Source: JALYIM01 sp040003205
GTDB lineage: Bacteria > Acidobacteriota > Terriglobia > Terriglobales > Acidobacteriaceae
DNA: 15,292 nt
NCBI GenBank assembly: GCA_040003205.1
Contig: JBDUDA010000045.1
Span: 1 to 15,292, forward strand
Direction: 5' to 3'
Part shown: one piece after another, positions 1 through 6,933 of the stretch
Position numbering within the stretch: the stretch's first letter is position 1
How the letters are laid out: each line of letters begins with the position of its first letter
Program-made: the position numbers and the translations under genes
Notes under the pieces: model-generated
The model's database searches: none
Told to the model about the DNA's origin: nothing
The model's input: the letters and a program-made list of their open reading frames with translations, nothing else

Positions 1-1395
1 CGGGAGGCGGCCCGGTTCCGGCTCTTCGAAGCTAACTGGCTCCATGATGACAGCGGCATATTCATCTGGGTGCTCCACCAGCAATTTCTCAAGGCTCTCA
101 AGATTGTTGTAGCGGAAAGGTTGCGTCAGCGCGCACACCGCCGCCGGCACCCCTGCATTGCGTGTGGTGCTGCCGATGTACCAATCTTGCCAGCCATGGT
201 AACCGCAGCAGGCGATGCGATCGCGCCGCGTGAAGGCTCTGGCGGCCCGGACTGCGCCAGAAGTGGCATCCGATCCATTCTTCCCGAAGCGAACCATCTC
301 AGCGCATGGAATGATTTGCGTCAGCTTTTCGGCGAGTTGCACCTCGAGAGGATGGGGAAGAGAAAAGCTGTGACCCTCGGCGATCTGAAGATTCACGGCC
401 CGATCCACTTCTTCATTGGCATAACCCAGAATGTTCGGGAGCAGCCCTTGAATAAAATCGATGTATTCGTTGCCGTCGACATCCCAGGCTCGCGAGCCTT
501 TGCCGCGCTGCAGAAAAATGGGCGCAACCCCTTGAACAAACTGCGTATAGCCCTTGCTGAAAGTCTGGGAAGACCCGGGAATTACTTTCTGGGAGCGGGC
601 AAACCAGCTTTGCGATTGCGCAACCGATCTTCTCGGGGCGGCACCTTCTCTAGCCTGCCGGAACAGACTCTTGTAATAACCTTCGTTGCTAATGGCTGGT
701 GTTTCCGCGGGAACCAAGTCCGGCCTCGCTTTCAATAATCGAAAGATTTCTCTGAATCCGAAGTGTCCGTTACCGCAGAGCTCAGAATAAACCCGGCGTA
801 CGAACTCCAAATCCGCCGGACGGTCCACCGTCCATCGAAACGCACCGGGCTGAACCGGCAATTCGCTTTCAACATTTGCCGTTCGAAAGTTTCCGGTCCG
901 CAGGTAAGGCGTAACATGTTCGCGCTCCGATGGTTTACGTGCCTCTTGCCAGGCTTGTTCCAGAGCGCGAAATGAAAAAACCTCGGTGTCGAGTCCATCG
1001 GGATAGGTGTAGCGAAGCACGTTGGAAACGTAGTCGCAGTCTCCCATCTGAAAACGGGAAATCACTCTATCGATAATCTCAGGGTCGATTAGAGGGCAAT
1101 CCGCCGTAACGCGGACCAGTATCTCACCGCCATGAAGTTTAGCCGCCTGGTAATAGCGATCAAGCACATCCTCTTCGCTTCCGCGAAAACATTGAAACTT
1201 GTTCTGCTCGCAGAAAACTGCGATTGGATCATCAGCGTGTCCATCGGAAGTTGCCACTATAACTCTATCGAGCAACTTTGCTTTCCCGACTCTGTCGACC
1301 ACGTGCCAGAGCATCGGATGATCGCACACCGTGGCCAGGCTCTTTCCCGGCAGCCGCGTGGAACTCATTCGAGCCTGGATAATTGCCAAATTCAT
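1..1395 (-). CDS. Cytidylyltransferase (SpsF/PseF-like) fused to class-III PLP aminotransferase; partial, runs off left edge
   Basis: 465 codons are visible with no stop; the gene continues past base 1. Residues 1-245 look like an SpsF/acylneuraminate cytidylyltransferase: nucleotide-binding signature QARMSSTRLPGK at 7-18 and VRVTADCPLID at 94-104. Such domains activate 3-deoxy-keto-sugar acids with CTP. After a linker, residues 266 onward match the glutamate-1-semialdehyde aminotransferase fold: ARSQKVIPG (266-274), a VDGNEYIDF stretch (306-314), NGSDAT (373-378), GYHGW (398-402) and MEPV (451-454). The PLP-binding lysine lies beyond the edge, so activity of this half cannot be judged. The start ATG overlaps the upstream oxidoreductase stop by 4 bases (ATGA), which suggests translational coupling in the pseB-pseC operon. 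I infer a role in making or decorating a nonulosonic acid-type sugar. The substrate of the aminotransferase half is unknown; a heme-pathway role is unlikely in this context. Confidence 0.85.
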   Translation of the reverse strand, partial: MNLAIIQARMSSTRLPGKSLATVCDHPMLWHVVDRVGKAKLLDRVIVATSDGHADDPIAVFCEQNKFQCFRGSEEDVLDRYYQAAKLHGGEILVRVTADCPLIDPEIIDRVISRFQMGDCDYVSNVLRYTYPDGLDTEVFSFRALEQAWQEARKPSEREHVTPYLRTGNFRTANVESELPVQPGAFRWTVDRPADLEFVRRVYSELCGNGHFGFREIFRLLKARPDLVPAETPAISNEGYYKSLFRQAREGAAPRRSVAQSQSWFARSQKVIPGSSQTFSKGYTQFVQGVAPIFLQRGKGSRAWDVDGNEYIDFIQGLLPNILGYANEEVDRAVNLQIAEGHSFSLPHPLEVQLAEKLTQIIPCAEMVRFGKNGSDATSGAVRAARAFTRRDRIACCGYHGWQDWYIGSTTRNAGVPAAVCALTQPFRYNNLESLEKLLVEHPDEYAAVIMEPVSFEEPEPGRLP

Positions 1396-2399
1396 GCAGG
1401 GGTTAATCCTGGGAGCGATACCACTGCTCTAGTTCGAGCCGATTGCTTGGCCGCAAGCACGGTTCGCAGGAGCGACGCTGCTTCCGATACCGGCAGGATT
1501 GTTTGTTTTCTGAGGCGGACGCATTCCAGGAAGTGCTTCATCTCATCCACGTACATTTGATTGACCAGCCACGAGGCTGGCTGATCGAAACAAGTCCAGC
1601 GCCCGCTGGCTGCCTCATACCACCGCACCTGTTTGTCCATGAAATCCCAAAACACTGTTCCTGCCTCGCCCACTATCTGGCAGCCACGCTCGTACGTGCG
1701 TTGAACATAGTCCAAGTGAATCTCCGAAATTGTTCCGCTGACGTGCCGGCACACGAGAATGGCCAAATCTTCAGTGTCAATTTCGAGCGAACTGAAATGG
1801 CCGGCCATACAAGAGACTTCCTCAATCTCGCCCATATACCAGCGCGCCAGATCGATTTCGTGAATGCAGTCGAGAACACATCCACCGCCAGTTTCTTCTC
1901 TGGCTGCATAATTCTGGCGGTAATCGCTGTCGGGACGCCAGTCGGGCAAATAAGATCCCGAGTGAACTCGCGCGAAAAGGAGCTTGCCAAGACGTTCCTC
2001 CTGGATAAGCTGCTTAACTTTGGAGGGGCCGGGATGGAAACGCATGTTGCAGCCTACCAGAGAGATCAGATTTCTCTTCTCCACCAAAGCCTTCAACTCT
2101 TTCAGGCCGGCGTCATCATGGGAAAGCGGTTTCTCGATAAAAAGATCGAAACCTTCCTGCGCGACCAGCAAAGACTGCCTGACGTGCAGATGAGACGGGG
2201 ACGCAATGACAACAAGGTCGGGCGACCACCGCAATCCATCCTCGAGATCGGCGAAGTCAGAGAGCCGCAACTCCCGCTTAAGCGAACTACGGCGCATCTC
2301 ATCGGGCTCAACCAGCGCTAGCTCTTCAATCCCAAGTGCTGCGAGGTTTTGCAGATGCCGTTTCCCGATTGAACCGCCACCCACAATCAGGGCCTTCAT
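1392..2399 (-). CDS. Gfo/Idh/MocA-family NAD(P)-dependent sugar oxidoreductase
   Basis: 335 residues, the usual length for this family. The N-terminal Rossmann domain has GGGSIGKRH (7-15), an acidic residue after the second strand (E31), VVIASPSHLH (63-72) and the family signature EKPLS (89-93). The C-terminal domain shows the GGGCVLDCIHEIDLARW-type stretch at about 171-187, where family members carry catalytic Asp/His residues. Family members oxidise or reduce sugar hydroxyl/keto groups with NAD(P). The start overlaps the acetyltransferase stop by 4 bases (ATGA), the stop overlaps the next start in the same way, and there is no separate Shine-Dalgarno, so translation is probably coupled. In this operon it may create a keto group for the class-III aminotransferase domain encoded next. 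That is inference; the exact substrate is unknown. Confidence 0.85.
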   Translation of the reverse strand: MKALIVGGGSIGKRHLQNLAALGIEELALVEPDEMRRSSLKRELRLSDFADLEDGLRWSPDLVVIASPSHLHVRQSLLVAQEGFDLFIEKPLSHDDAGLKELKALVEKRNLISLVGCNMRFHPGPSKVKQLIQEERLGKLLFARVHSGSYLPDWRPDSDYRQNYAAREETGGGCVLDCIHEIDLARWYMGEIEEVSCMAGHFSSLEIDTEDLAILVCRHVSGTISEIHLDYVQRTYERGCQIVGEAGTVFWDFMDKQVRWYEAASGRWTCFDQPASWLVNQMYVDEMKHFLECVRLRKQTILPVSEAASLLRTVLAAKQSARTRAVVSLPGLTPA

Positions 2400-2965
2400 T
2401 TCGGGCCAAACACTTTTTCCGGCCGATACTCCGATCGCAGAAGGCCCATGAGGAGAGTGTCTTTAAATGTCCCCTCGTGAAAAGCGCTCTCCCGAAGCCG
2501 TCCTTCGATCTTGAAACCAACCTTTTCATATGAACGCACAGCCGAAGTGTGGTCAGCGAAAACTCCCAGATTGATCCTGTGCAGGTTCAACTGGTTGAAG
2601 CCATATTGCACGGTAAGGTGAGTGACTTCAGTCCCGACACCTCTACCCCAGAAATTTTTATCTCCGATCAGAAGGCCGAAGGTCGCTCGCTTGTGGACCA
2701 GACTGATTGGAGCCAGCTTTACGTTGCCAATATGCTGGTTCCCTTGCTTCTCGATGATGGCTGAGAATAAATTGTGGGGTGCGGCAATTACGCTCTCATA
2801 AAAATCCACAAGACGCTGCATGGTGTAGGGAGAGGTTCGCGACTCGAGATAGCGCGCAACCTCAGGGTCGTTGAGCCAACCCAGATAACGCTCGTTGAGG
2901 TCTGCGCGTTCCAATGGACGCAGGTAGACGCTGGGACCGACGACGGAAGCAGCAGCACTGGACAC
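2396..2965 (-). CDS. GNAT-family N-acetyltransferase (RimJ/RimL type, PseH position)
   Basis: 189 residues from a GTG start at 2965. I chose this start because an AGGAG Shine-Dalgarno sits 6 bases upstream (2972-2976) and it begins 23 bases after the pseC-like stop. An in-frame ATG at 3010 would add 15 residues, overlap the upstream gene and has no well-spaced ribosome binding site. The RimJ/RimL-type N-terminus (VYLRPLERADL, 13-23) is followed by the acetyl-CoA pyrophosphate-binding loop GRGVGTE (107-113) and a C-terminal SYEKVGF motif typical of GNATs. By position after pseB and pseC it is a good candidate for the step acetylating the 4-amino group of the UDP-4-amino-sugar (PseH role). It could acetylate another amino sugar in the same pathway. 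It overlaps the next gene by 4 bases. Confidence 0.8.
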   Translation of the reverse strand: MSSAAASVVGPSVYLRPLERADLNERYLGWLNDPEVARYLESRTSPYTMQRLVDFYESVIAAPHNLFSAIIEKQGNQHIGNVKLAPISLVHKRATFGLLIGDKNFWGRGVGTEVTHLTVQYGFNQLNLHRINLGVFADHTSAVRSYEKVGFKIEGRLRESAFHEGTFKDTLLMGLLRSEYRPEKVFGPK

Positions 2966-2988
2966 ACAAGTCTCCTGACGAAAGCTCT

Positions 2989-4200
2989 TCACAAGGAATA
3001 GGCTGAGCATACCTTAACCACAGCCGTAATCACATCCTGCACATCCCCATCTGTCATTCCATGAAACATTGGCAGGCTGATCAAACCCCGGTAGGCATTT
3101 TCTGCGACGGGAAATTCACCACCCTGGTATCCAAAACGATTTTTGTAATAAGGATGCAGGTGGACTGGAATGTAGTGCACGTTGACGCCGATGTTCTCAG
3201 CTCGCAGAGCCCGGAATATTTCTGCCCGGACAGCAGTCAGTTTGGCAAAATTCAGGCGGATGGGATAAAGATGCCATGCCGCATTTACATTAGTGCGCAC
3301 GCTTGGACAAATAATCGCCTGAATTTCGGAAAACGCCGCGGTGTAACTGGCAGCAATTTCACGGCGTCGTGCCAGGTTGGCGTCAAGCCGCAGCAATTGC
3401 GAAAGGCCGAGAGCAGACGCAATGTCAGTCATCCGATAATTAAATCCCAGCAGCACCATTTCGTACTGCCAATCTCCGTTGGCGCGACGTTGCCGCGCGT
3501 CCGTCGAAATTCCGTGATTCCGGAAACGCCGCAGCGTTTCAGCCAGACCAGCGCTGTCGGTGGTCACCATTCCGCCTTCACCCGTCGTCAGGTGCTTCAC
3601 GGGATGGAAACTGAATGTCGTCATGTGAGCAATGCTGCCCACGGGGCGCTGTTCGTACTGCGCTCCGATGGCGTGCGACGCATCCTCAATCACGGTGCAG
3701 CCGTGTTCAGCGGCGAGTTTCATGATGAAGGCGAGATCGGCAGGATGCCCTGCGTAATCCACAGGAAGAATTGCTTTAGTTTTTGGAGAAATACCAGCTG
3801 CAACCTGCTGCGGATCAATATTGAGGGTATCCGGACAAACGTCTGCGAACACTGGCCGCGCTCCCTGGTACAGCACGCAATTCGCCGTGGCGGCGAACGT
3901 CATCGGCGACGTGATGGCCTCATCCCCGGCTTTCAAGTCTGCTGCGAATGCGGCGGCGTGGAGAGCGGCGGTGCCGGAACTGAAGCTCACCGCATGCTTT
4001 GCTCCAACACGGGCCGCGAAAGCCTCTTCAAATTCTCCAACTTTTGGCCCAGTGGTCAACCACTCGGAACGCAGCACCTCCACCACCGCGCGAATGTCCT
4101 CTTCTTCTATAGATTGGTGGCCGTACGGTAGAAGAGTCTCACGAACCGGCTTGCCACCGCGAATGGCTAGCTCTCCCCCGGTAGTTGTCGTTGAGCTCAT
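2989..4200 (-). CDS. pseC: DegT/DnrJ/EryC1/StrS aminotransferase, PseC-like (UDP-4-keto-6-deoxy-sugar aminotransferase)
   Basis: 403 residues from ATG 4200, 10 bases after the pseB-like stop. An in-frame ATG at 4245 would overlap pseB by 35 bases and is less likely; neither start has a strong Shine-Dalgarno. Visible fold-type-I aminotransferase landmarks: YGHQSIEEEDI and SEWLTTGP at 26-52, SSGTAALH (74-81, phosphate binding), PMTFAATAN (99-107), EDASHAIGA (172-180, Asp to the pyridine nitrogen) and FHPVKHLTTGEGG (198-210) with catalytic Lys202. The WLTTGP and FHPVKHLTTGEGGM patterns are characteristic of PseC, which transfers an amino group to UDP-2-acetamido-2,6-dideoxy-L-arabino-hexos-4-ulose, the product of PseB. 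Adjacency to a pseB-like gene strongly supports this. ArnB/WecE-type activity is the main alternative. Confidence 0.9.
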   Translation of the reverse strand: MSSTTTTGGELAIRGGKPVRETLLPYGHQSIEEEDIRAVVEVLRSEWLTTGPKVGEFEEAFAARVGAKHAVSFSSGTAALHAAAFAADLKAGDEAITSPMTFAATANCVLYQGARPVFADVCPDTLNIDPQQVAAGISPKTKAILPVDYAGHPADLAFIMKLAAEHGCTVIEDASHAIGAQYEQRPVGSIAHMTTFSFHPVKHLTTGEGGMVTTDSAGLAETLRRFRNHGISTDARQRRANGDWQYEMVLLGFNYRMTDIASALGLSQLLRLDANLARRREIAASYTAAFSEIQAIICPSVRTNVNAAWHLYPIRLNFAKLTAVRAEIFRALRAENIGVNVHYIPVHLHPYYKNRFGYQGGEFPVAENAYRGLISLPMFHGMTDGDVQDVITAVVKVCSAYSL

Positions 4201-4210
4201 CGCTAAGCAC

Positions 4211-5224
4211 TCAGGCGGGAATTGAACTGGAGGCCGGCGTTGCATATGGGGGCGGCGGAGCAGTTAACTTCTGCAACTCACATCCAGTGAGCCATTGCGC
4301 GTTGCTGTCACTGGTGTACCGAAAACCCTCGGGAACAGGCTTGGCATGTGCCCAGCTTGCTGTGCGCCACCAGGGATGATTCGGCTGGATCAAGTACATA
4401 TCTTCGGTTTCCAGTGTGAGGCGGGCCTCATCTTCGGAGACCAACGCTTCGTGCAGCTTTTCTCCAGCGCGAATTCCGATGAACTCGACTTCACAGCCCG
4501 GGGCCAGCGTCGTGGCCATATCCACTAACCGCATACTTGGTATCTTGGGAACAAAGATTTCTCCGCCATGCATTTTCTCGATGCAGCTCACGACGAATCG
4601 CACGCCCTGTTCCAGCGTAATCCAGAAGCGGGTCATGCGTGGATCGGTCACCGTTACCTTTCCAGACTTCCGCTGAGCCATGAACATCGGAACTACGCTG
4701 CCACGGCTGCCGACTACGTTTCCGTAGCGCGCGCAACTGAAGCGGGTCTCGCGCGTACCGGAATATGAGTTCGCCTGCACAAACATCTTTTCCGCGCACA
4801 ACTTGGTGGCTCCGTAAAGATTAATCGGATTCACGGCTTTATCCGTGCTGAGCGCAAGTATGCGTTTCACGCCCTGATTGATCGCCGCTTCAATCACATG
4901 GCGGCCGCCCATAATATTGGTTTGAATCGCTTCGAAAGGATTGTATTCACAGGCTGGAACCTGTTTCAGTGCGGCCGCATGCACAACCACGCTGACTCCG
5001 AATAGCGCCCGCTCGAGGCGCTGGGCATCGCGAACATCTCCGATGAAGTAGCGAAGGCTGGGATGGTCGAACCCAGCGGCTCTCATGTCGTGCTGCTTAA
5101 GTTCATCGCGGCTGAAAATTATGAGTTTTCTGGGGTGAAATTCCCGCAGCATGATGTCAACGAATTCCTTCCCGAAGGAACCCGTACCGCCAGTCACCAA
5201 AACGACCTGTTCCGACCAGTTCAT
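4211..5224 (-). CDS. pseB: UDP-N-acetylglucosamine 4,6-dehydratase (inverting), PseB/FlaA1-like
   Basis: 337 residues, typical of the short soluble PseB/FlaA1 class and without the membrane domain of the long FlmA/WbpM class. It is an extended SDR: TGGTGSFG (11-18) binds NADP, GDVRD follows at 62-66, and HAAALKQVPACEYNP (82-96) is highly characteristic. The catalytic region has STDKAVNP (126-133) and YGATK (137-141), giving Asp128/Lys129 and Tyr137/Lys141 as likely active-site residues. The family converts UDP-GlcNAc to the 4-keto-6-deoxy L-arabino sugar, the first step to pseudaminic acid. ATG 5224 has a GAGG motif 8 bases upstream. It is the first gene of the five-gene minus-strand cluster, 77 bases downstream of the phosphatase-like gene. 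The last ~30 residues are rich in proline, alanine and serine and look non-conserved. Confidence 0.93.
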   Translation of the reverse strand: MNWSEQVVLVTGGTGSFGKEFVDIMLREFHPRKLIIFSRDELKQHDMRAAGFDHPSLRYFIGDVRDAQRLERALFGVSVVVHAAALKQVPACEYNPFEAIQTNIMGGRHVIEAAINQGVKRILALSTDKAVNPINLYGATKLCAEKMFVQANSYSGTRETRFSCARYGNVVGSRGSVVPMFMAQRKSGKVTVTDPRMTRFWITLEQGVRFVVSCIEKMHGGEIFVPKIPSMRLVDMATTLAPGCEVEFIGIRAGEKLHEALVSEDEARLTLETEDMYLIQPNHPWWRTASWAHAKPVPEGFRYTSDSNAQWLTGCELQKLTAPPPPYATPASSSIPA

Positions 5225-5266
5225 CTACTTCGCCTCACTTTTCGCACTCAACAGACTCGTTTAAAA

Positions 5267-5285
5267 AATCTTCGTTCCAAAGATT
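5267..5285 (-). terminator. Weak terminator-like or attenuator hairpin between phosphatase-like gene and pseB
   Basis: On the minus strand AATCTT-TGGAACG-AAGATT forms a perfect 6-bp stem with a 7-base loop, followed directly by TTTTAAA. It lies downstream of the phosphohydrolase stop (5302) and 42 bases upstream of the pseB start. The stem has only one G-C pair, so termination would be weak. It could separate the two transcription units or act as an attenuator. Confidence 0.3.
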
Positions 5286-5301
5286 GAAGATAACTGCACT
5301 G

Positions 5302-6747
5302 CTACGACGCGGACCGCTGCTCCACTTCCCTGCCGGCGTGAATCGGCGAACCCTGCATGGCCGGAAGTTTAGCAATTCCAAAGGCATCGAGAATAGTCGG
5401 AGCGACATCCAGCAAGCGCAACCCTTCGAGCGCCTGTCCTTGGCAGGTTCCTTTTCTTAAATCTTTACCTTCCGCCATGATAAAAATTCCGTCCCAATTG
5501 TGATTGGCCCCGTCGGGTCCGGTATCGTTTTCCTTACTATGAATCTTACCGCTTCCCACCATGCCACTGGATCGCCAGTATAAGTCCCCGAAAAATGCAC
5601 TCACGTCAGGAGCGATGTTTCGGGTCGAGCGATAAACTTCCGGCGACAAAAACGCCCGGGTCCCAATCGATTTTCCCGCTTCGTTGCCCAACGCCTCAAG
5701 TTCCTCTTTCACTTTGCGCCGGAACGTGTTGTATTCAGACTGCGGCAACACCCCGTTGGGCTCGCGTCCCTCTACATTGAAAGAAACTCGGCCGTAGTAG
5801 CCGCCTTCTCCCCAGGCGCGAGTGCGACTCCAGTCAATTTCAAGATTCTCAAAGCGGGTTGGTTCGCTGGGATACTTCTTGAGAGCGAGATATCCCTTCT
5901 CAATCAGCCATTCATTCAGCGCTATCGAACCGTCCATCCGTTTGGCCCCGTGGTCCGAAACAATCATGATGCGCGTATTCTCTTCCACGAACTCCAGCAA
6001 CTCGCCCAGCAGAGAATCCACGTATTTGTAATATTCGTAAATCGAGTTTTCAAACTCGTTGGGACCAGGATACAGAACGTGGGCGGAATCCATAAACTGC
6101 CAAAAACCGTGATGGATGCGGTCGGTGCCCATCTCTACCATCATGAAGTAATCCCAGGGACGAGTCTTCAGCAGGTGTTTCGCAACGGTGAAGCGCTTGG
6201 TAGTCATCTCGTAGATTTGACTCAGCAGCCAGCGTTTTTTCTCGGTCCGAAAGCCCTGGACGTCGACCATGTAGTCTCCCACGAGCTTTTGCACTTCAGG
6301 GCGCAGTTCCGAAGGATATGTAAACTGGCTTTGTGAACCAGGCGTAAGGAAGCAACTGATCAGACTCCCTCTAACAGGCTTTACCGGATAAGTTGGCGGA
6401 ACCCCAATGATGATGGAATCTTTATCCTTCCGGCCGAGAATATCCCAAACAGTTTCTTCATGAATGCTGGCGGAATTAACGACTCCTAGCTTGTTATAGC
6501 CATGATCGCTGCGATTGCGGAATCCATAGATTCCGAGTTCGCCGGGGTCACGACTCGTCATCATGCACATCCAGGCCGGAACGGTAATAGGGGGAGTGAC
6601 GCTGCGAAGAGGCCCATAGACTCCGGACGAGAGCACTCGCTTGATATTGGGTAGGTCGTTCAGCCAGCGGTCAAATACGAGCACTGGATCGGCGCAATCC
6701 AATCCGATCACCATGACTTTGCGTTTTGGCTTACGACGAAGAAACAT
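5302..6747 (-). CDS. Alkaline-phosphatase-superfamily phosphohydrolase/phosphodiesterase (type I PDE-like, COG3379-like)
   Basis: 481 residues. The metal-dependent core of the alkaline phosphatase superfamily is complete: VIGLDCADP with Asp17 as first metal ligand, TPPITVPAW (51-59) with Thr55 as likely nucleophile, MGTDRIHHGFW with Asp209 and His213, VSDHGAK with Asp265-His266, and NHNWDG with His416. No signal peptide or membrane helix is visible (basic N-terminus MFLRRKPKRK), which suggests a cytoplasmic enzyme. It resembles the predicted phosphohydrolase/phosphomutase group often annotated as nucleotide pyrophosphatase; the substrate is not known. It diverges from the exopolysaccharide operon and precedes the pseB operon, so a role with sugar nucleotides or glycan phosphates is possible (inference). 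No Shine-Dalgarno precedes ATG 6747. A second in-frame ATG (Met12) also lacks one. Confidence 0.85.
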   Translation of the reverse strand: MFLRRKPKRKVMVIGLDCADPVLVFDRWLNDLPNIKRVLSSGVYGPLRSVTPPITVPAWMCMMTSRDPGELGIYGFRNRSDHGYNKLGVVNSASIHEETVWDILGRKDKDSIIIGVPPTYPVKPVRGSLISCFLTPGSQSQFTYPSELRPEVQKLVGDYMVDVQGFRTEKKRWLLSQIYEMTTKRFTVAKHLLKTRPWDYFMMVEMGTDRIHHGFWQFMDSAHVLYPGPNEFENSIYEYYKYVDSLLGELLEFVEENTRIMIVSDHGAKRMDGSIALNEWLIEKGYLALKKYPSEPTRFENLEIDWSRTRAWGEGGYYGRVSFNVEGREPNGVLPQSEYNTFRRKVKEELEALGNEAGKSIGTRAFLSPEVYRSTRNIAPDVSAFFGDLYWRSSGMVGSGKIHSKENDTGPDGANHNWDGIFIMAEGKDLRKGTCQGQALEGLRLLDVAPTILDAFGIAKLPAMQGSPIHAGREVEQRSAS

Positions 6748-6755
6748 GCGGTGTA

Positions 6756-6761
6756 AGTATA
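6756..6761 (-). promoter_or_regulatory. Possible -10 element for the phosphohydrolase gene (near-leaderless)
   Basis: TATACT on the minus strand matches the sigma-70 -10 consensus at 5 of 6 bases and sits 9 bases from the ATG at 6747. The transcript would start almost at the start codon, which would fit the missing Shine-Dalgarno. No convincing -35 box was found at 16-18 bases upstream. Confidence 0.22.
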
Positions 6762-6827
6762 GCGAACTCCAAGCTGGGGACGCAGTTGAGACTCAAAGCT
6801 TTTGCGTTCGAAGTTGGCGAAGTAAAG

Positions 6828-6856
6828 TTAGCAGGCGCGCCAGCGGATGATAAAAT
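6828..6856 (+). promoter_or_regulatory. Candidate sigma-70 promoter for the exopolysaccharide operon
   Basis: TTAGCA (6828-6833, 4/6 match to TTGACA) and TAAAAT (6851-6856, 5/6 match to TATAAT) are separated by 17 bases. Transcription would start near 6863 and give a leader of about 70 bases before ATG 6934, containing the hairpin at 6866-6886. It lies in the divergent gap between the phosphohydrolase and wzc-like genes. Confidence 0.35.
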
Positions 6857-6865
6857 GAGGCACTT

Positions 6866-6886
6866 AAAAATCTTGAACGGATTTTT
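6866..6886 (+). promoter_or_regulatory. AT-rich leader hairpin with T tract (possible attenuator)
   Basis: AAAAATC-TTGAACG-GATTTTT is a perfect 7-bp inverted repeat with a 7-base loop, followed by two more Ts. It falls in the predicted untranslated leader, 47 bases before the start codon. It has the shape of a weak intrinsic terminator, but with one G-C pair the stability is low; it may only be an AT-rich UP/leader sequence. Confidence 0.25.
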
Positions 6887-6933
6887 TTATTGTCTTTGCA
6901 CCAGGCACGCGCAAATTTCGCTGAGGAGAGTTG

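Noticed and set aside
70..738. 222-codon plus-strand frame
   Set aside because: It is antisense to the cytidylyltransferase-aminotransferase fusion, whose minus frame shows clear motifs; the plus translation has none.
1..1395. Heme-pathway glutamate-1-semialdehyde aminotransferase (hemL)
   Set aside because: The domain is fused to a cytidylyltransferase and sits in a sugar operon; motifs such as GSSQTFSKGY differ from HemL, so a sugar role is more likely.
1443..2321. 292-codon plus-strand frame
   Set aside because: Shadow of the Gfo/Idh/MocA gene; no domain or plausible start signal.
3061..4131. 356-codon plus-strand frame
   Set aside because: Shadow of the PseC-like gene, which has the full set of aminotransferase motifs on the minus strand.
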